Assembly (NCBI GenBank): GCA_016218825.1
Contig: JACRCV010000091.1
Span: 1 to 64,000 of the forward strand
Origin: Deltaproteobacteria bacterium
Lineage (GTDB): Bacteria > Myxococcota > XYA12-FULL-58-9
Direction: 5' to 3'
DNA length: 64,000 nt
Below are positions 1 to 9,195 of this stretch, piece after piece. Each line of letters starts with the position of its first letter. The first letter of the stretch is position 1. The position numbers were made by a program, and so were the translations under genes. The notes below the pieces were generated by a model. That model was not told where the DNA came from, searched no databases, and worked only from the letters and a program-made list of their open reading frames with translations.

Positions 1-713
1 TCCGCGATCAGCCACTCCATGACGCGCTGGTCGATGTTGTCGCCGCCCAGGTGCGTGTCGCCGTTGGTGGCGAGCACCTCGACCGCGCCGTCGCCCATGT
101 CGAGGATCGAGATGTCGAACGTGCCGCCGCCGAAGTCGTAGATGGCGACCTTCTCGTTGCTCTTCTTGTCGAGGCCGTAGGCGAGCGCCGCGGCGGTGGG
201 CTCGTTGACGATGCGGCGCACGTTCCAGCCCGCCAGGCGGCCGGCGTCCTTCACCAGGCTGCGCTGGTGGTCGCTGTAGTAGGCCGGCACCGCGATCACC
301 GCGTCGGGGATGTCTTCGCCGAGGTGGATCTCGGCGTAGCGCTTGATCTGGCGCAGGATCTGCGCCTGCACCGTCGACGCCGAGTACAGTTTGCCGCCGA
401 CCGCGCCCGCCGCCTCGCCGTTCTCGCCTTGGACGATGTTGTAGGTGAAGTAGCGCTTGAGCTCGGTGACGACGCGCGAGCTGTACTGCCGGCCGAGGAG
501 GCGCTTGATTCCGTAGATCGTGCGGTCGGGCTCGGTGAGGATCCGGTCTTTGGCGGCCTGACCCACGAAGGTGCTGCCGTCCTCGGCGTAGGTCACGACC
601 GAAGGCATGGTGTTGTAACCCGCCTCGGTGGGGATCACTCTGGGGATCTTGTTCGACACGAACGCCATGCAGGTGTTCGTGGTGCCGAGGTCAATCCCAA
701 CCACTCTGGTCAT
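1..713 (-). CDS. dnaK: DnaK-like Hsp70 chaperone, N-terminal part (runs off the left edge)
   Basis: The frame reading leftward from the ATG at 713 encodes the first ~237 residues of an Hsp70. It opens with [15 protein letters not shown], the phosphate-1 loop of the actin/Hsp70 ATPase, and later shows [11 protein letters not shown] followed by [13 protein letters not shown] (phosphate-2 and connect-1), so the visible part is the ATPase half. The substrate-binding domain lies outside the window. Hsp70 refolds clients in the cytosol by ATP cycling with a J-protein and a nucleotide exchange factor. No grpE or dnaJ is adjacent; the next gene is divergent. Organisms of this group often carry several Hsp70 paralogues, so this need not be the principal DnaK. 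Family identification is secure; which paralogue is not. Confidence 0.93.
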   Translation of the reverse strand, partial: MTRVVGIDLGTTNTCMAFVSNKIPRVIPTEAGYNTMPSVVTYAEDGSTFVGQAAKDRILTEPDRTIYGIKRLLGRQYSSRVVTELKRYFTYNIVQGENGEAAGAVGGKLYSASTVQAQILRQIKRYAEIHLGEDIPDAVIAVPAYYSDHQRSLVKDAGRLAGWNVRRIVNEPTAAALAYGLDKKSNEKVAIYDFGGGTFDISILDMGDGAVEVLATNGDTHLGGDNIDQRVMEWLIA

Positions 714-839
714 GAGTCACGATTGCGGTGAAGCCGGCGCTACAGTAGGGGGCACGCGAGGGCCGAGTCAAGGAACTCCGCCGTCGGATTGACCCGCGAG
801 GCGGCCTCGTGGTCTTTCGGCGCTGTGACCACCCTCGCG

Positions 840-2951
840 ATGCCACGCTTGTGCCGCGACGCCGCCGGCACCCCCGGGATCCTGGCGGCGAGCCCGCTCG
901 AGGCCTACCACGGCCTCGGCTTCCTGCACGGTCGCTATCGCGGCCTGCAGGCCCTGCTGATCACCGCCGCCGGCCGCGGCGTCCTCGCCGCGCCCCTGTT
1001 GCCGCGCGCCGATCTGCTGCGCCTCGACGTCCTCGCGCGCCGCCTCGACCTGCCCGGACGCGGCCGCGCCGAGGCCGACCGGGTCCCGGAGCCCGCCGCG
1101 AGCTTCCTGGACGCCTACCTCGCCGGCTTGCACCGCGGCCTCGCCGAGGCCGGCACCCCCCTCGAGCTCAGGCCGCTCTTCGCACACCTGCCGCTCCCGG
1201 ACCGCGCCAGCATCCTCGCGGCGCTGTTGCTCTCCGCCTACCTCGGCCTCGCCGAAGGCCAGGAGCGCATGGAGCACGCCCTCATCGAGGCGCTCGCGGC
1301 CGGCGCCAACCCGGCGCTGCTCGAGAGGATGTTTCACCCCCACCTCGCCGGGTGGGATCCGCGCCGCCTCGCGCGGCTCGGCGCCGCATCGCCCGCTGCC
1401 TCCGGCCGCGTCGGCTCGCTGGGCGGCAGCAACGCCTGGGCGGTGGGCGGCGAGCGCGCTGCCGGCGGCAAGCCGATCCTCGCCGGCGATCCGCACCTGC
1501 AGATCAATCAGCTGCCGGCGGTGTTCTTCGAGATCCGCGCCCGAGTCGGCGACGGCTATTGGCTCGGCGCCACGATCCCCGGGCTCCCCGGCATCGCCGT
1601 CGGCCGCAATCGCCACGTCGCCTGGAGCGGCACCTTCGCCTGCGCCGACAACGTCGATTGGTTCGTCGAGGAGGCAAGCGACGCGGGCGGGCCGGGACAC
1701 CCGGAGGTCGTGGTCCGCGAGGTGGAGATCGGCCGACGATTCCGCCGGCCGCTGAAGCTGTCGTTCTTCGACACCGGGCGCGGCACCCTCGTAGGGCCGC
1801 CGGACGAAGGCGCGAGGCTCGCGAGCCGCTGGGCGGGTCTGGACCGCGCGGCGCTGTCGCTGGCGGCGCACCTCGAGCTGCCGCTGGCAACGAGCGTCAC
1901 CGACGCCGGCCGGATCCTGCAGCGCGCCCAGGCGCACAGCCTGCACTTCGTGCTCGCCGACACCGGCGGCGACATCTGCTACCAGCAGCTCGGCCGGGTG
2001 CCGCGCCGGAGCGCCGGCTGGTCGGGCCTCTACCCGGGAGACGCCGGCCAACACTGGCGCGGCTTCTACGAGGGTGAGAGCCTGCCGCAGGCGACGTCGC
2101 GAAGCGGGGCGATCGTCAGCGCCAACGAGGCCCGGATCACCACCGACGGCGCCGCGCTCGCGACCCTGGCGCAGCCGAGCTACCGCAGCGATCGGATCAC
2201 GGCGATGCTCGCCGCCCAAAGCCACCACGATCGAAGGACCATGGCCGAGATCCAGCTCGACCTCGTGTCGCTGCAGGCCGTGGCCCTCCGGCCGCGGCTG
2301 CTGCCACTGTTGCCGCCGGGCGCTCTGTGCCGCGCCTTGACGTCGTGGGATTGTCGCTACGACGTCGACAGCGTCGGCGCGCACGCCTTCGAGATCGTCT
2401 ACGGCGCGCTGCTCTCGGCCCTCGGCGCCGAGCTGGGCGGCGACTGGCTGCGCGCCAAGCTCGATCAGAGCGAGCTCGGGGTCTGGTGGTTGAGCGCCTT
2501 CGACCGGGTGCTGAACGACGACGCCACTTGGCTGGGGATGCGCGGCCGCTCGCTCTTTCGAGCGCTGGCGGCGGTCAGCGCCAGGACGCCCCGCCCGTGG
2601 GGCGAGGTGCAAGAGCTCACGCACCGCAACCTGGTGTTGGGCGGGCTGCCACGCTACTTCGGCATGGACCGCGGGCCGTACCCCCTTCCGGGGTCGAAGG
2701 CGACGGTGCGGCAGGGAAACGTCCTGACGGTGGACGGCGGCACGATCGCGGTCGGGCCGAGCTATCGAATGATCGCCGACCTCTCTGCCGACGACCTCTG
2801 GACCGCGCTGCCGGGCGGCATCGACGGTGATCCGCGCGCCGCCAGCTACGCCTGCTGGCTTCCCGCCTGGCACCGCGGCGACTACCACCGCGTCGCGCCG
2901 CCGGAGCTCGACGAGCCCGAGCTGGATCCCTTCGCCCCACTCGGGGGCTAG
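840..2951 (+). CDS. Penicillin-acylase-family Ntn hydrolase
   Basis: This protein of about 703 residues has the penicillin amidase family pattern: an N-terminal RDAAGTPGI block, then a GYVH-like GFLHGRYRGLQ block, and at residue ~197 the GGSNAWAVGG motif, whose serine (codon 1428-1430) would become the N-terminal nucleophile of the beta subunit after autocatalytic cleavage. The conserved SNAW and the following GDPHLQI are intact, so it should be active on some amide, such as an N-acyl amino acid, an acyl-homoserine lactone or a beta-lactam side chain; the substrate cannot be read from sequence. The frame is open from a TTG at 789, but the ATG at 840 directly precedes the first conserved block and is preferred. 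From either start there is no signal peptide, unlike the usual periplasmic members. It is divergent from dnaK and convergent with the next gene. Confidence 0.85.
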   Translation: MPRLCRDAAGTPGILAASPLEAYHGLGFLHGRYRGLQALLITAAGRGVLAAPLLPRADLLRLDVLARRLDLPGRGRAEADRVPEPAASFLDAYLAGLHRGLAEAGTPLELRPLFAHLPLPDRASILAALLLSAYLGLAEGQERMEHALIEALAAGANPALLERMFHPHLAGWDPRRLARLGAASPAASGRVGSLGGSNAWAVGGERAAGGKPILAGDPHLQINQLPAVFFEIRARVGDGYWLGATIPGLPGIAVGRNRHVAWSGTFACADNVDWFVEEASDAGGPGHPEVVVREVEIGRRFRRPLKLSFFDTGRGTLVGPPDEGARLASRWAGLDRAALSLAAHLELPLATSVTDAGRILQRAQAHSLHFVLADTGGDICYQQLGRVPRRSAGWSGLYPGDAGQHWRGFYEGESLPQATSRSGAIVSANEARITTDGAALATLAQPSYRSDRITAMLAAQSHHDRRTMAEIQLDLVSLQAVALRPRLLPLLPPGALCRALTSWDCRYDVDSVGAHAFEIVYGALLSALGAELGGDWLRAKLDQSELGVWWLSAFDRVLNDDATWLGMRGRSLFRALAAVSARTPRPWGEVQELTHRNLVLGGLPRYFGMDRGPYPLPGSKATVRQGNVLTVDGGTIAVGPSYRMIADLSADDLWTALPGGIDGDPRAASYACWLPAWHRGDYHRVAPPELDEPELDPFAPLGG

Positions 2952-3017
2952 CGAGAGTGGGGGTCACGGAGCGCCGCGGCCGCTGCGGCGCGGGAATCAA
3001 AGCGAGTGCCGAGCGCT

Positions 3018-4253
3018 CTAGTAGCGGAACGAGACCCGCAAGAAGAGGTCGTTGTGGCGGTAGTTGATCTTGATCTGTGACGGATCGGCCCGATAGGTCG
3101 AGTCGAGCAGGTTCACGCGGTCGGCCAACGACACGGTCACGAGGTCGGTCACCTGGTAGGCGAACGTCGCCTCACCGACCAGGTTGCCGTCGGTGCGCGG
3201 GCTCCGGTCCGTACCCAGGACCGCGCTGCCGAAGGTGATGTAGTCGTAGGCCAACGTCAGGCCGGTCTGGATGCGGCCGGAAAAAGCCTGGCTGTACGTA
3301 AGGTAGGCGCGGTTCAGCGTGAAGTACTTGAAGACGCTGGTCGGCTGCGCGGTGCGGGCGATGCCGCCTTTGAAGCCGGTGGTCTCGGTGAACGCGTAGT
3401 TGACCTCGGCCTGGCCCACCGCCGAGTTGAAGTTGTCGCTGCCGGGGATGAAGGTGTTGCCGTAGCCGGCCTTGAGGAGCGCCGAGATCCTCGAGGTGAT
3501 GGAGCCCGCGGCGCCGAGGTAGGCGAGCAGCAGGTTCGAGCCGACATTCGGGTTGGGCGGACTCGGCGGATCTGCCTTGCCATAGAACCGGGTGATGTAG
3601 CCCTCGGCCTCCAAGAAGATCGCGGTCTTCGGCAGGAACTTCCACGCCACCCGCAGCCTGGGGTTGTGGCGCATGTTGTCGAGATAGGCAGGGACCGCGA
3701 CGTCGTTGTCGCTGCGATCGTAACGGTCGAGGAAGAAGCTGTAGTCGGCGCTGAAGATCAGGGCGCCGCCGCCGGGACGGAATTCGGCGCCGAGGCCGAC
3801 GTCGTTGACCACGTGCAGCAGCCGCTTGCCGACGGCCACCTGGCCGGGATCGGCGTCGCGGGTGAGGGTCTCGTGCAGCCGGAGCTGCAGCGCGCTCTTC
3901 TTGTTGATCACGCTGGTGAGACCGGCGCGGCCCGCGAAGGTCGAGTAGTCGCGCGTCGACGCCGACCGCACCCCGAGATAGCGCTGGTACTCGACGTCGC
4001 CCAAGAACTTCAGGTCGAGCTTGTCGGACGGCAGCTCGAAATCGAGGCCGGGGCGGATCACGAGCACCATGTCATCGGGGGAGTTCGTCGTGTAGCCAGG
4101 GTCGGTGACGTAGTGCGTGTCGGCCTGCACCGAAGGATGCAAACGACCGTCACCCACCTTGATGCCGTCGCCGCCGGCAGACGTGCTCTGCGCTCGCGCC
4201 ACGCCTGCGACGAGGAGCGCGAGACAAACCAGAGCAGTCGACCGAGAGTTCAA
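3018..4253 (-). CDS. Outer-membrane beta-barrel protein (BBP2-like)
   Basis: The product is 411 residues long, with a signal peptide ending near ARA-Q (residues 1-21). The rest alternates short amphipathic strands and turns and ends in RVSFRY, the aromatic C-terminal residue expected of a barrel inserted by BAM. Strand-rich composition and phrases such as VIRPGLDFEL and GDVEYQRYLG resemble the putative beta-barrel porin 2 group, which often accompanies polysaccharide export, though no export genes are adjacent. The start is a TTG at 4253 with GGGAG about 8 nt upstream. A promoter with an overlapping inverted repeat lies 38-66 nt upstream. The gene is monocistronic as far as can be seen. Its transported substrate is unknown. 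Confidence 0.8.
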   Translation of the reverse strand: MNSRSTALVCLALLVAGVARAQSTSAGGDGIKVGDGRLHPSVQADTHYVTDPGYTTNSPDDMVLVIRPGLDFELPSDKLDLKFLGDVEYQRYLGVRSASTRDYSTFAGRAGLTSVINKKSALQLRLHETLTRDADPGQVAVGKRLLHVVNDVGLGAEFRPGGGALIFSADYSFFLDRYDRSDNDVAVPAYLDNMRHNPRLRVAWKFLPKTAIFLEAEGYITRFYGKADPPSPPNPNVGSNLLLAYLGAAGSITSRISALLKAGYGNTFIPGSDNFNSAVGQAEVNYAFTETTGFKGGIARTAQPTSVFKYFTLNRAYLTYSQAFSGRIQTGLTLAYDYITFGSAVLGTDRSPRTDGNLVGEATFAYQVTDLVTVSLADRVNLLDSTYRADPSQIKINYRHNDLFLRVSFRY

Positions 4254-4290
4254 CAGAGCTCTCCCACATTACCGGCAAGAAAGAGTGGTT

Positions 4291-4319
4291 TTTTTAACCG
4301 TGACAAGTGACATTGTCAA
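4291..4319 (-). promoter_or_regulatory. Sigma-70-like promoter with overlapping inverted repeat upstream of the barrel gene
   Basis: Read leftward, TTGACA (4319-4314, perfect -35) is followed by a 17-nt spacer and TAAAAA (4296-4291, 4 of 6 matches to TATAAT), 38 nt before the TTG start at 4253. The spacer and -35 are covered by TGACAA (4301-4306) and TTGTCA (4313-4318), a perfect 6-bp inverted repeat with a 6-nt centre, which would suit a dimeric regulator occluding RNA polymerase. Binding by any protein is inference. Confidence 0.6.
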
Positions 4320-4326
4320 ACTCAAG

Positions 4327-5031
4327 TCACGATGTCCAATGTTTTCGGCCCATTAGCACGCTGGCGAAGGCCAGGTCGACGGCGTCCTCGATGTCGAGCG
4401 CGCGGGCGCGCGGTAACACCAGCGCGACGCTCTTGCCGCTGACGAAGAAGCGCCGGTGGCGTTTGAGCCAGGCGGGCGACGCGACGTACACCGCGCCGCA
4501 GACCCGATACTGCGCCGGCGCCTCCTGGCGACGACCGATCCGATCCTTCGCGGTCGCCACCAGCCGCCCCCCGGCGAGCCGCAGGCGCCAGGCCGGCGGC
4601 ACCGGATCCGACGTGACGCTGACCACCGAGGTGTGACTCTGTCGATGGCGACGGATCGCGCGCCGCACGTCTTGCACCTCGGTGAGCGGTGTCGCGGCCG
4701 AGAGCAGCACCACGAGATCGAAGCGGTCGCCGGCTTGCTCCAGGGTCGCGAGCGCGTGCAGCACAGCGTCGATGAGCGGCGCCCGGTCACCGGCCAGCGC
4801 CCGCGGTCGCAAGAACGGCACCTCGGCGCCGGCCCGCTCTGCCACCCTGCGGTAGTGTGCCGAGTCGGTGCTGACGACCACCCGCCAGGTCTCGCCGCGC
4901 CGCCGGCTCCGGTTCGCCAGCTGCACCGCGCGCACCAAGAGCGGCACGCCGCCGACTTGCCGGAGGTTCTTGTGCTTCAGGCCCTTGGAGCCGGCGCGCG
5001 CCGGGATCAAGGCCAAGATCTTGAGCGCCAT
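4327..5031 (-). CDS. Acylneuraminate/CMP-sugar cytidylyltransferase family protein
   Basis: This 234-residue protein begins with ILALIPARAGSKGLKHKNLR, the nucleotide-binding signature of CMP-sialic acid synthetases (NeuA) and related CMP-nonulosonate synthetases. Later STDS and LLSAATPL are the equivalents of the STDS and LQPTSPLR blocks. The reaction would be CTP plus a nonulosonic acid to CMP-sugar for surface glycan assembly in the cytosol. The length is that of the stand-alone catalytic domain. It sits 41 nt downstream of uvrC on the same strand and may be read through from it. No nonulosonate biosynthesis genes are next to it, so the exact sugar is open. ATG start at 5031. Confidence 0.85.
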   Translation of the reverse strand: MALKILALIPARAGSKGLKHKNLRQVGGVPLLVRAVQLANRSRRRGETWRVVVSTDSAHYRRVAERAGAEVPFLRPRALAGDRAPLIDAVLHALATLEQAGDRFDLVVLLSAATPLTEVQDVRRAIRRHRQSHTSVVSVTSDPVPPAWRLRLAGGRLVATAKDRIGRRQEAPAQYRVCGAVYVASPAWLKRHRRFFVSGKSVALVLPRARALDIEDAVDLAFASVLMGRKHWTS

Positions 5032-5072
5032 CGGCTCACTCTAAGACAGGAGCCGGCGCTGCACCAATCGTC

Positions 5073-6917
5073 TCAGCCTCGATCGTGCTGCCCGAGCGCG
5101 GCGACGATGACCGCCGCCAACTTCTCGCCGACGACCGCCGCGATCTCCGGCGCCGAGGCACGCCGCAGCTCTGCGAGCGAGCCGAAGGTCGACAACAACG
5201 CCCGCCGCCGCCCCGCGCCGATGCCGGGGATGGCGTCGAGCGCCGAGTGTGTCTGGGCCTTGCGCCGCCGCCGCCGCTGCGCCCCGATCGCGAAGCGATG
5301 CGCCTCGTCGCGCGCCCGGGTCAACAGGAAGAGCTCCGCCGAGTCCTGCCGCAACACCACCGGGTTCTTGTGCCCGAGGACGAAGACGCGCTCCGGCGAC
5401 GACCGCCGGGTGCCGCTCGCCGCCTCGACGTCGCCGACCGGCCGCGCCTTCGCCAGACCCACCACCTCCACGGTGTCGACGCCGTGATCGTCGAGCGCCG
5501 CCTTGGCGGCCGCGAGCTGGCCCTTGCCGCCGTCGATCACCATCAGGTCGGGCAGGTCGCCGTCTTCGACGCCGCGCCGCGCGCGCCGCAGCACCACCTC
5601 GTAGATCGCGGCGAAGTCGTCCTGGCCCGCGAGGCTCCGGAGGTTGTAGTGCCGGTAGCCGTCCTTGTGCGCCAACCCCATCTCGAAGCGGACCACCGCG
5701 GCGACGATGTGGGTGCCCTGCAGGTGGGAGACGTCGAAGCACTCGATGCGCTCGGGCGGCCGCCGCAGCCGCAGGGTCTTCTGCAAGCGCTCGACCGCGG
5801 TCGCCGCCGCGCCACGCTCGCGCTCCTTGTCGATGAACGCCTGTTCGGCGTTCTTCGCCGCGAGCCGCACCAGGCTCGCCTTGTCGCCGCGTTTCGGGAC
5901 CAGCACCGCGACCTTGTCGCCGCTCTGCTCGCTCAATAGCTCGGCGAGCGCCGCCGCCCACTCCATCTCCGCCGGCAGCAAGATCTCGCGCGGCAGCCCG
6001 CGCCCCGCCTCGTAGTAACGCATCGCGAAGTCGGCGAGGAGCTCGCCGGTCGGCACGTCGGTGTCCGGCAGCGAGAAGCGCTTGGCCTCGACCAGCCGCC
6101 CCTGGCGGGTGCACAGGACGCTGATCTCGACCGCCCGCCCCTGGCGAAACAAACCGACGATGTCGCGGTCGATCAGATCCGGGCTCACCACCCGCTGACG
6201 CTCGAGCGAGCGCTGCACCGCGTACATCTGATCCCGCAGCACCGCCGCCGCCTCGAACTCTTCGGCCGCGGCGTGCGCCCGCATCCGCACCTCCAGCGCC
6301 GTGACCAGATCCTGCTGCCGCCCCTCGAGAAACGCGACGACGCTGTCGACGTTGGCGCGATAGCGGCCGTCCTTCAGATCGAAGACGCAGGGCGCCGGAC
6401 AGCGCTTCAGCTGGTACTGCAGGCAGGGTCGCTCGCGGTTGGCGAGGGTGTGATCGGAGCAGGTGCGCAACTGGAAGTGGCGATTCACCAGCCGCAAGGT
6501 CTCGCGGATCGAGCCGGCGTCGTGGTACGGCCCGAAGTAGCGGGCGCCGTCGGCGACGAAGCGCCGCACGACCTCGAGGCGCGGGTAGGGCTGGCGCAGA
6601 TCGAGCCGCAGGCACGGAAAGCGCTTGTCGTCGGTGAGCAAGACGTTGAAGCGCGGCCGGTGCGTCCGGATCAGATCGCTCTCGAGGATCAGCGCCTCCT
6701 TCTCGGTGTGCGTCAGCACCACCTCGAGATCGAAGAGCAGGCGGTCGAGCTCGGCGACGAAGGCGCGCGCGTCGCTGCCGGAGAAGTAGCTCCGCACCCG
6801 ATCGCGCAAGCTCTTGGCCTTGCCGACGTAGAACACCTTGCCGTCGGCGTCCTTCATCAGATAGACGCCGGGCGCCGCCGGCAGCGTCTTGAGCTTGAAG
6901 GCGATCGCGTCCCGCAT
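5073..6917 (-). CDS. uvrC: Excinuclease ABC subunit C
   Basis: UvrC (614 residues) makes both incisions around a lesion once UvrB is loaded. The N-terminal GIY-YIG nuclease (about residues 12-90) shows PGVYLMKDADGKVFYVGKAK. A cysteine cluster follows (RTCSD, CLQYQLKRCPAPC), known in the family as an iron-sulfur site. A UVR motif (AAEEFEAAAVLRDQM) contacts UvrB, the RNase H-like half starts around ECFDVSHLQGT, and a helix-hairpin-helix end (IPGIGAGRRRALL) closes it. All landmarks are present, so it should be functional. It starts 3 nt after the uvrB stop (TGA, TC, GATG arrangement), so the two are translationally coupled. Confidence 0.97.
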   Translation of the reverse strand: MRDAIAFKLKTLPAAPGVYLMKDADGKVFYVGKAKSLRDRVRSYFSGSDARAFVAELDRLLFDLEVVLTHTEKEALILESDLIRTHRPRFNVLLTDDKRFPCLRLDLRQPYPRLEVVRRFVADGARYFGPYHDAGSIRETLRLVNRHFQLRTCSDHTLANRERPCLQYQLKRCPAPCVFDLKDGRYRANVDSVVAFLEGRQQDLVTALEVRMRAHAAAEEFEAAAVLRDQMYAVQRSLERQRVVSPDLIDRDIVGLFRQGRAVEISVLCTRQGRLVEAKRFSLPDTDVPTGELLADFAMRYYEAGRGLPREILLPAEMEWAAALAELLSEQSGDKVAVLVPKRGDKASLVRLAAKNAEQAFIDKERERGAAATAVERLQKTLRLRRPPERIECFDVSHLQGTHIVAAVVRFEMGLAHKDGYRHYNLRSLAGQDDFAAIYEVVLRRARRGVEDGDLPDLMVIDGGKGQLAAAKAALDDHGVDTVEVVGLAKARPVGDVEAASGTRRSSPERVFVLGHKNPVVLRQDSAELFLLTRARDEAHRFAIGAQRRRRRKAQTHSALDAIPGIGAGRRRALLSTFGSLAELRRASAPEIAAVVGEKLAAVIVAALGQHDRG

Positions 6918-6920
6918 CGA

Positions 6921-8921
6921 TCAACCGAGGTGGAGGTGGAGCCGCTCGAGCTCCCGGATCCGGTCGCGGACACGGGCGGCGTGCTCGAACTCCAACGCCT
7001 CGGCCGCCGCCTGCATTTCCTTGCGCAGCGCCGCCAGCAACCGCGGCAGATCGTTGAACGGCGTCTCCGCCGCGAGGTGGTCGAGAGCCGCGGTCGGCCG
7101 CTCGGCGTCTTGCAGCACCGCCGGGACCTCGCGCAGCGCCTTCTCGATCGAGCGCGGCGTGATCTGGTGCTCGGTGTTGTACGCCAGCTGCCGCGCCCGC
7201 CGCCGGTTGGTCTCCGACAGCGCCTGCCGCATCGCCGCGGTCTCGTGATCGGCGTAGAGGATGGCGGTGCCGTCGATGTTGCGCGCCGCGCGGCCGACCG
7301 TCTGGATCAGCGAGCGCTCCGAGCGCAGGAAGCCCTCCTTGTCGGCGTCGAGGATCGCGACCAGCGAGACCTCCGGGAGGTCGAGCCCTTCGCGCAACAG
7401 GTTGATGCCGACCAGGACGTCGAAGGCACCGCGGCGCAGCGCCGCCAAGATCTCGACCCGCTCCAAGGTCTCGACGTCCGAATGCAGGTAGCGGACCCGC
7501 ACCCCGACGTCGGCCAAGAACTCGGTGAGATCTTCCGCCATTCGCTTGGTGAGCGTGGTGACCAGCACCCGCTGCTTCTTCTCGACGCGCTTGCGGATCT
7601 CCGCCAATAGATCGTCCACCTGGTTCGCCGCCGGTCGCACCTCGACCTGCGGATCGACGAGGCCGGTGGGCCGGATCAGCTGCTCCACCACCACGCCCTC
7701 GGTCGCCTTGAGCTCGTACTCGGCCGGGGTCGCCGACACGAAGATCACCCGATCGAGCAGCGCCTCGAACTCCTCGAAGCGCAGCGGCCGGTTGTCGAGC
7801 GCCGACGGCAGCCGAAAGCCGTACTGCACCAAGGTCTCTTTGCGCGCCCGATCGCCGCGATACATGCCGGCGACCTGCGGGATCGACTGGTGGCTCTCGT
7901 CGGCGATGAGCAGAAACTGGCGCGGGAAGTAGTCGACCAAGGTCGGCGGCGGCTCGCCCGGGGCGCGGCCGGTCAAGTGTCGGGAGTAGTTCTCGATCCC
8001 GTGGCAGTGGCCCATCGCCTCGAGCATCTCCAGATCGAAGCGGGTGCGCTGCTGCAACCGTTGGGCCTCGAGCAGCTTGCCGGCCGCCTTGAGCTCGGCG
8101 AGGCGAAGGTCGAGCTCGGCGGCGATGGCGTCCAAGGCGCGGCGGCGTGACAGGGCGGTGACCACGTAGTGGGTCGAGGGATAGATCGCGATCTTCTCCA
8201 ACGCCTCGAGCCTCTGACCGCGCAACGGATCGATGCTGGTGATGTTCTCGATCTCGTCGCCGAACCACTCGACGCGCACCGCGCGCTCGGCCTCGTGCGC
8301 CGGGAAGATCTCGAGGACGTCGCCGCGCACCCGAAAGGTGCCGCGGTGGAAGTCGACCTCGCTGCGCTCGTACTGAATGTCGACGAGCTTGCGGATCACG
8401 GCGTCGCGATCGATGGTCTCAGAGCGCTCGAGGAACACCAGGGTGTCGTGATACGCCTCCGCCGAGCCGAGGCCGTAGATGCACGAGACGCTGGCGACGA
8501 TGATGACGTCGTTGCGCTCCAAGAGCGAGCGAGTCGCGGCGTGCCGCATCCGATCGATGGCGTCGTTGATCGTCGACTCTTTGTCGATGTAGGTGTCGCT
8601 CGAAGGCACGTAGGCCTCCGGCTGGTAGTAGTCGTAGTACGACACGAAATACTCGACGGCGTTCTCCGGAAACAGCTCCTTGAGCTCGCCGTAGAGCTGC
8701 GCCGCGAGCGTCTTGTTGTGCGCCAGCACCAGCGTCGGCAGGTTGAGCGCGGCGATCACGTTGGCAGCGGTGAAGGTCTTGCCGGAGCCGGTGACGCCGA
8801 GCAGCGTCTGTCGCTTCAGGCCGCGCTGAAAGCCGGCGACGAGCTCGTGAATGGCGCGCGGCTGATCACCGCAGGGTGCGAACGCGGCGCGCAGAGAAAA
8901 CTTTCGCAGCGGCTCGCTCAT
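6921..8921 (-). CDS. uvrB: Excinuclease ABC subunit B
   Basis: UvrB (666 residues from the ATG at 8921) is the DNA-damage-verifying helicase-like subunit of nucleotide excision repair. Walker A GVTGSGKT lies near residue 40, followed by the beta-hairpin segment ([21 protein letters not shown] region) that inserts between strands, DESHQ as motif II, and helicase motifs V/VI ([16 protein letters not shown]). A C-terminal UVR motif precedes the stop. The frame stays open to 8987, but family proteins start at the MSEPLRKF position. The upstream edge of the gene lies 60 nt from the divergent promoter of the 24-codon peptide gene. It is followed immediately by uvrC. Confidence 0.97.
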   Translation of the reverse strand: MSEPLRKFSLRAAFAPCGDQPRAIHELVAGFQRGLKRQTLLGVTGSGKTFTAANVIAALNLPTLVLAHNKTLAAQLYGELKELFPENAVEYFVSYYDYYQPEAYVPSSDTYIDKESTINDAIDRMRHAATRSLLERNDVIIVASVSCIYGLGSAEAYHDTLVFLERSETIDRDAVIRKLVDIQYERSEVDFHRGTFRVRGDVLEIFPAHEAERAVRVEWFGDEIENITSIDPLRGQRLEALEKIAIYPSTHYVVTALSRRRALDAIAAELDLRLAELKAAGKLLEAQRLQQRTRFDLEMLEAMGHCHGIENYSRHLTGRAPGEPPPTLVDYFPRQFLLIADESHQSIPQVAGMYRGDRARKETLVQYGFRLPSALDNRPLRFEEFEALLDRVIFVSATPAEYELKATEGVVVEQLIRPTGLVDPQVEVRPAANQVDDLLAEIRKRVEKKQRVLVTTLTKRMAEDLTEFLADVGVRVRYLHSDVETLERVEILAALRRGAFDVLVGINLLREGLDLPEVSLVAILDADKEGFLRSERSLIQTVGRAARNIDGTAILYADHETAAMRQALSETNRRRARQLAYNTEHQITPRSIEKALREVPAVLQDAERPTAALDHLAAETPFNDLPRLLAALRKEMQAAAEALEFEHAARVRDRIRELERLHLHLG

Positions 8922-8980
8922 CGTCGCTCTCGGCTCACGCGGATCGATCTCGACTCGACGCGCCGGCCCTCGAAAAACCG

Positions 8981-9009
8981 TTGACACTGAAAACCGTCAC
9001 ACCTAAGAT
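8981..9009 (+). promoter_or_regulatory. Strong sigma-70-like promoter of the 24-codon peptide gene
   Basis: A perfect TTGACA (8981-8986) is followed by a 17-nt spacer and TAAGAT (9004-9009, 4 of 6). The ATG at 9047 lies 38 nt downstream of the -10 end. This is among the clearest promoters in the window and it serves only the micro-gene, because a terminator follows the stop codon. Confidence 0.7.
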
Positions 9010-9046
9010 TCACGCCATCAGTAACCACCCATACCGGAGGTTGGCA

Positions 9047-9121
9047 ATGGTAGCGAAGAAGAAGAAGGCGACGAAGAAGAAGGCCACCAAGAAGAAGACC
9101 ACCAAGAAGAAGAAGAAGTAA
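9047..9121 (+). CDS. 24-residue lysine-rich micro-protein (histone H1-tail-like)
   Basis: The peptide starts MVAKKKKATKKK and consists after Val3 of only Lys, Ala and Thr, in repeated KKKAT/KKKTT units; 17 of 24 residues are lysine. Such AKKK/TKKK runs are typical of histone H1-like tails and bacterial nucleoid proteins, so nucleic-acid or polyanion binding is a reasonable guess, but no family can be named. The gene is well supported as real: GGAGG at 9036-9040 sits 6 nt before the ATG, a sigma-70-like promoter lies upstream, and an intrinsic terminator begins 23 nt after the stop. It would be expected to be highly expressed. It lies between uvrB (divergent) and the M42 peptidase gene (convergent). 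Confidence 0.75.
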   Translation: MVAKKKKATKKKATKKKTTKKKKK

Positions 9122-9143
9122 CTCCGGTCTTCTCAGTTGTAGT

Positions 9144-9179
9144 AGGAAGGGCAGCCCTCGGGCTGCCTTTCCTGTTTTT
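9144..9179 (+). terminator. Rho-independent terminator after the micro-gene
   Basis: Two arms of 14 nt (9144-9157 and 9160-9173) pair with one G-T wobble; the innermost pair must open, leaving a CTCG-type loop. The hairpin is followed by GTTTTT (9174-9179). It is correctly oriented for rightward transcription and ends the micro-gene transcript. In the opposite direction there is no T-run, so it does not serve the convergent M42 gene well. Confidence 0.85.
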
Positions 9180-9195
9180 GGGGCCGGCGTTGGAT

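Noticed and set aside
5041-8268. A 1075-codon leftward frame across uvrB and uvrC
   Set aside because: It is in a different frame from uvrB and uvrC, Arg/Gly-rich and has no domain; the real genes have full family motifs.
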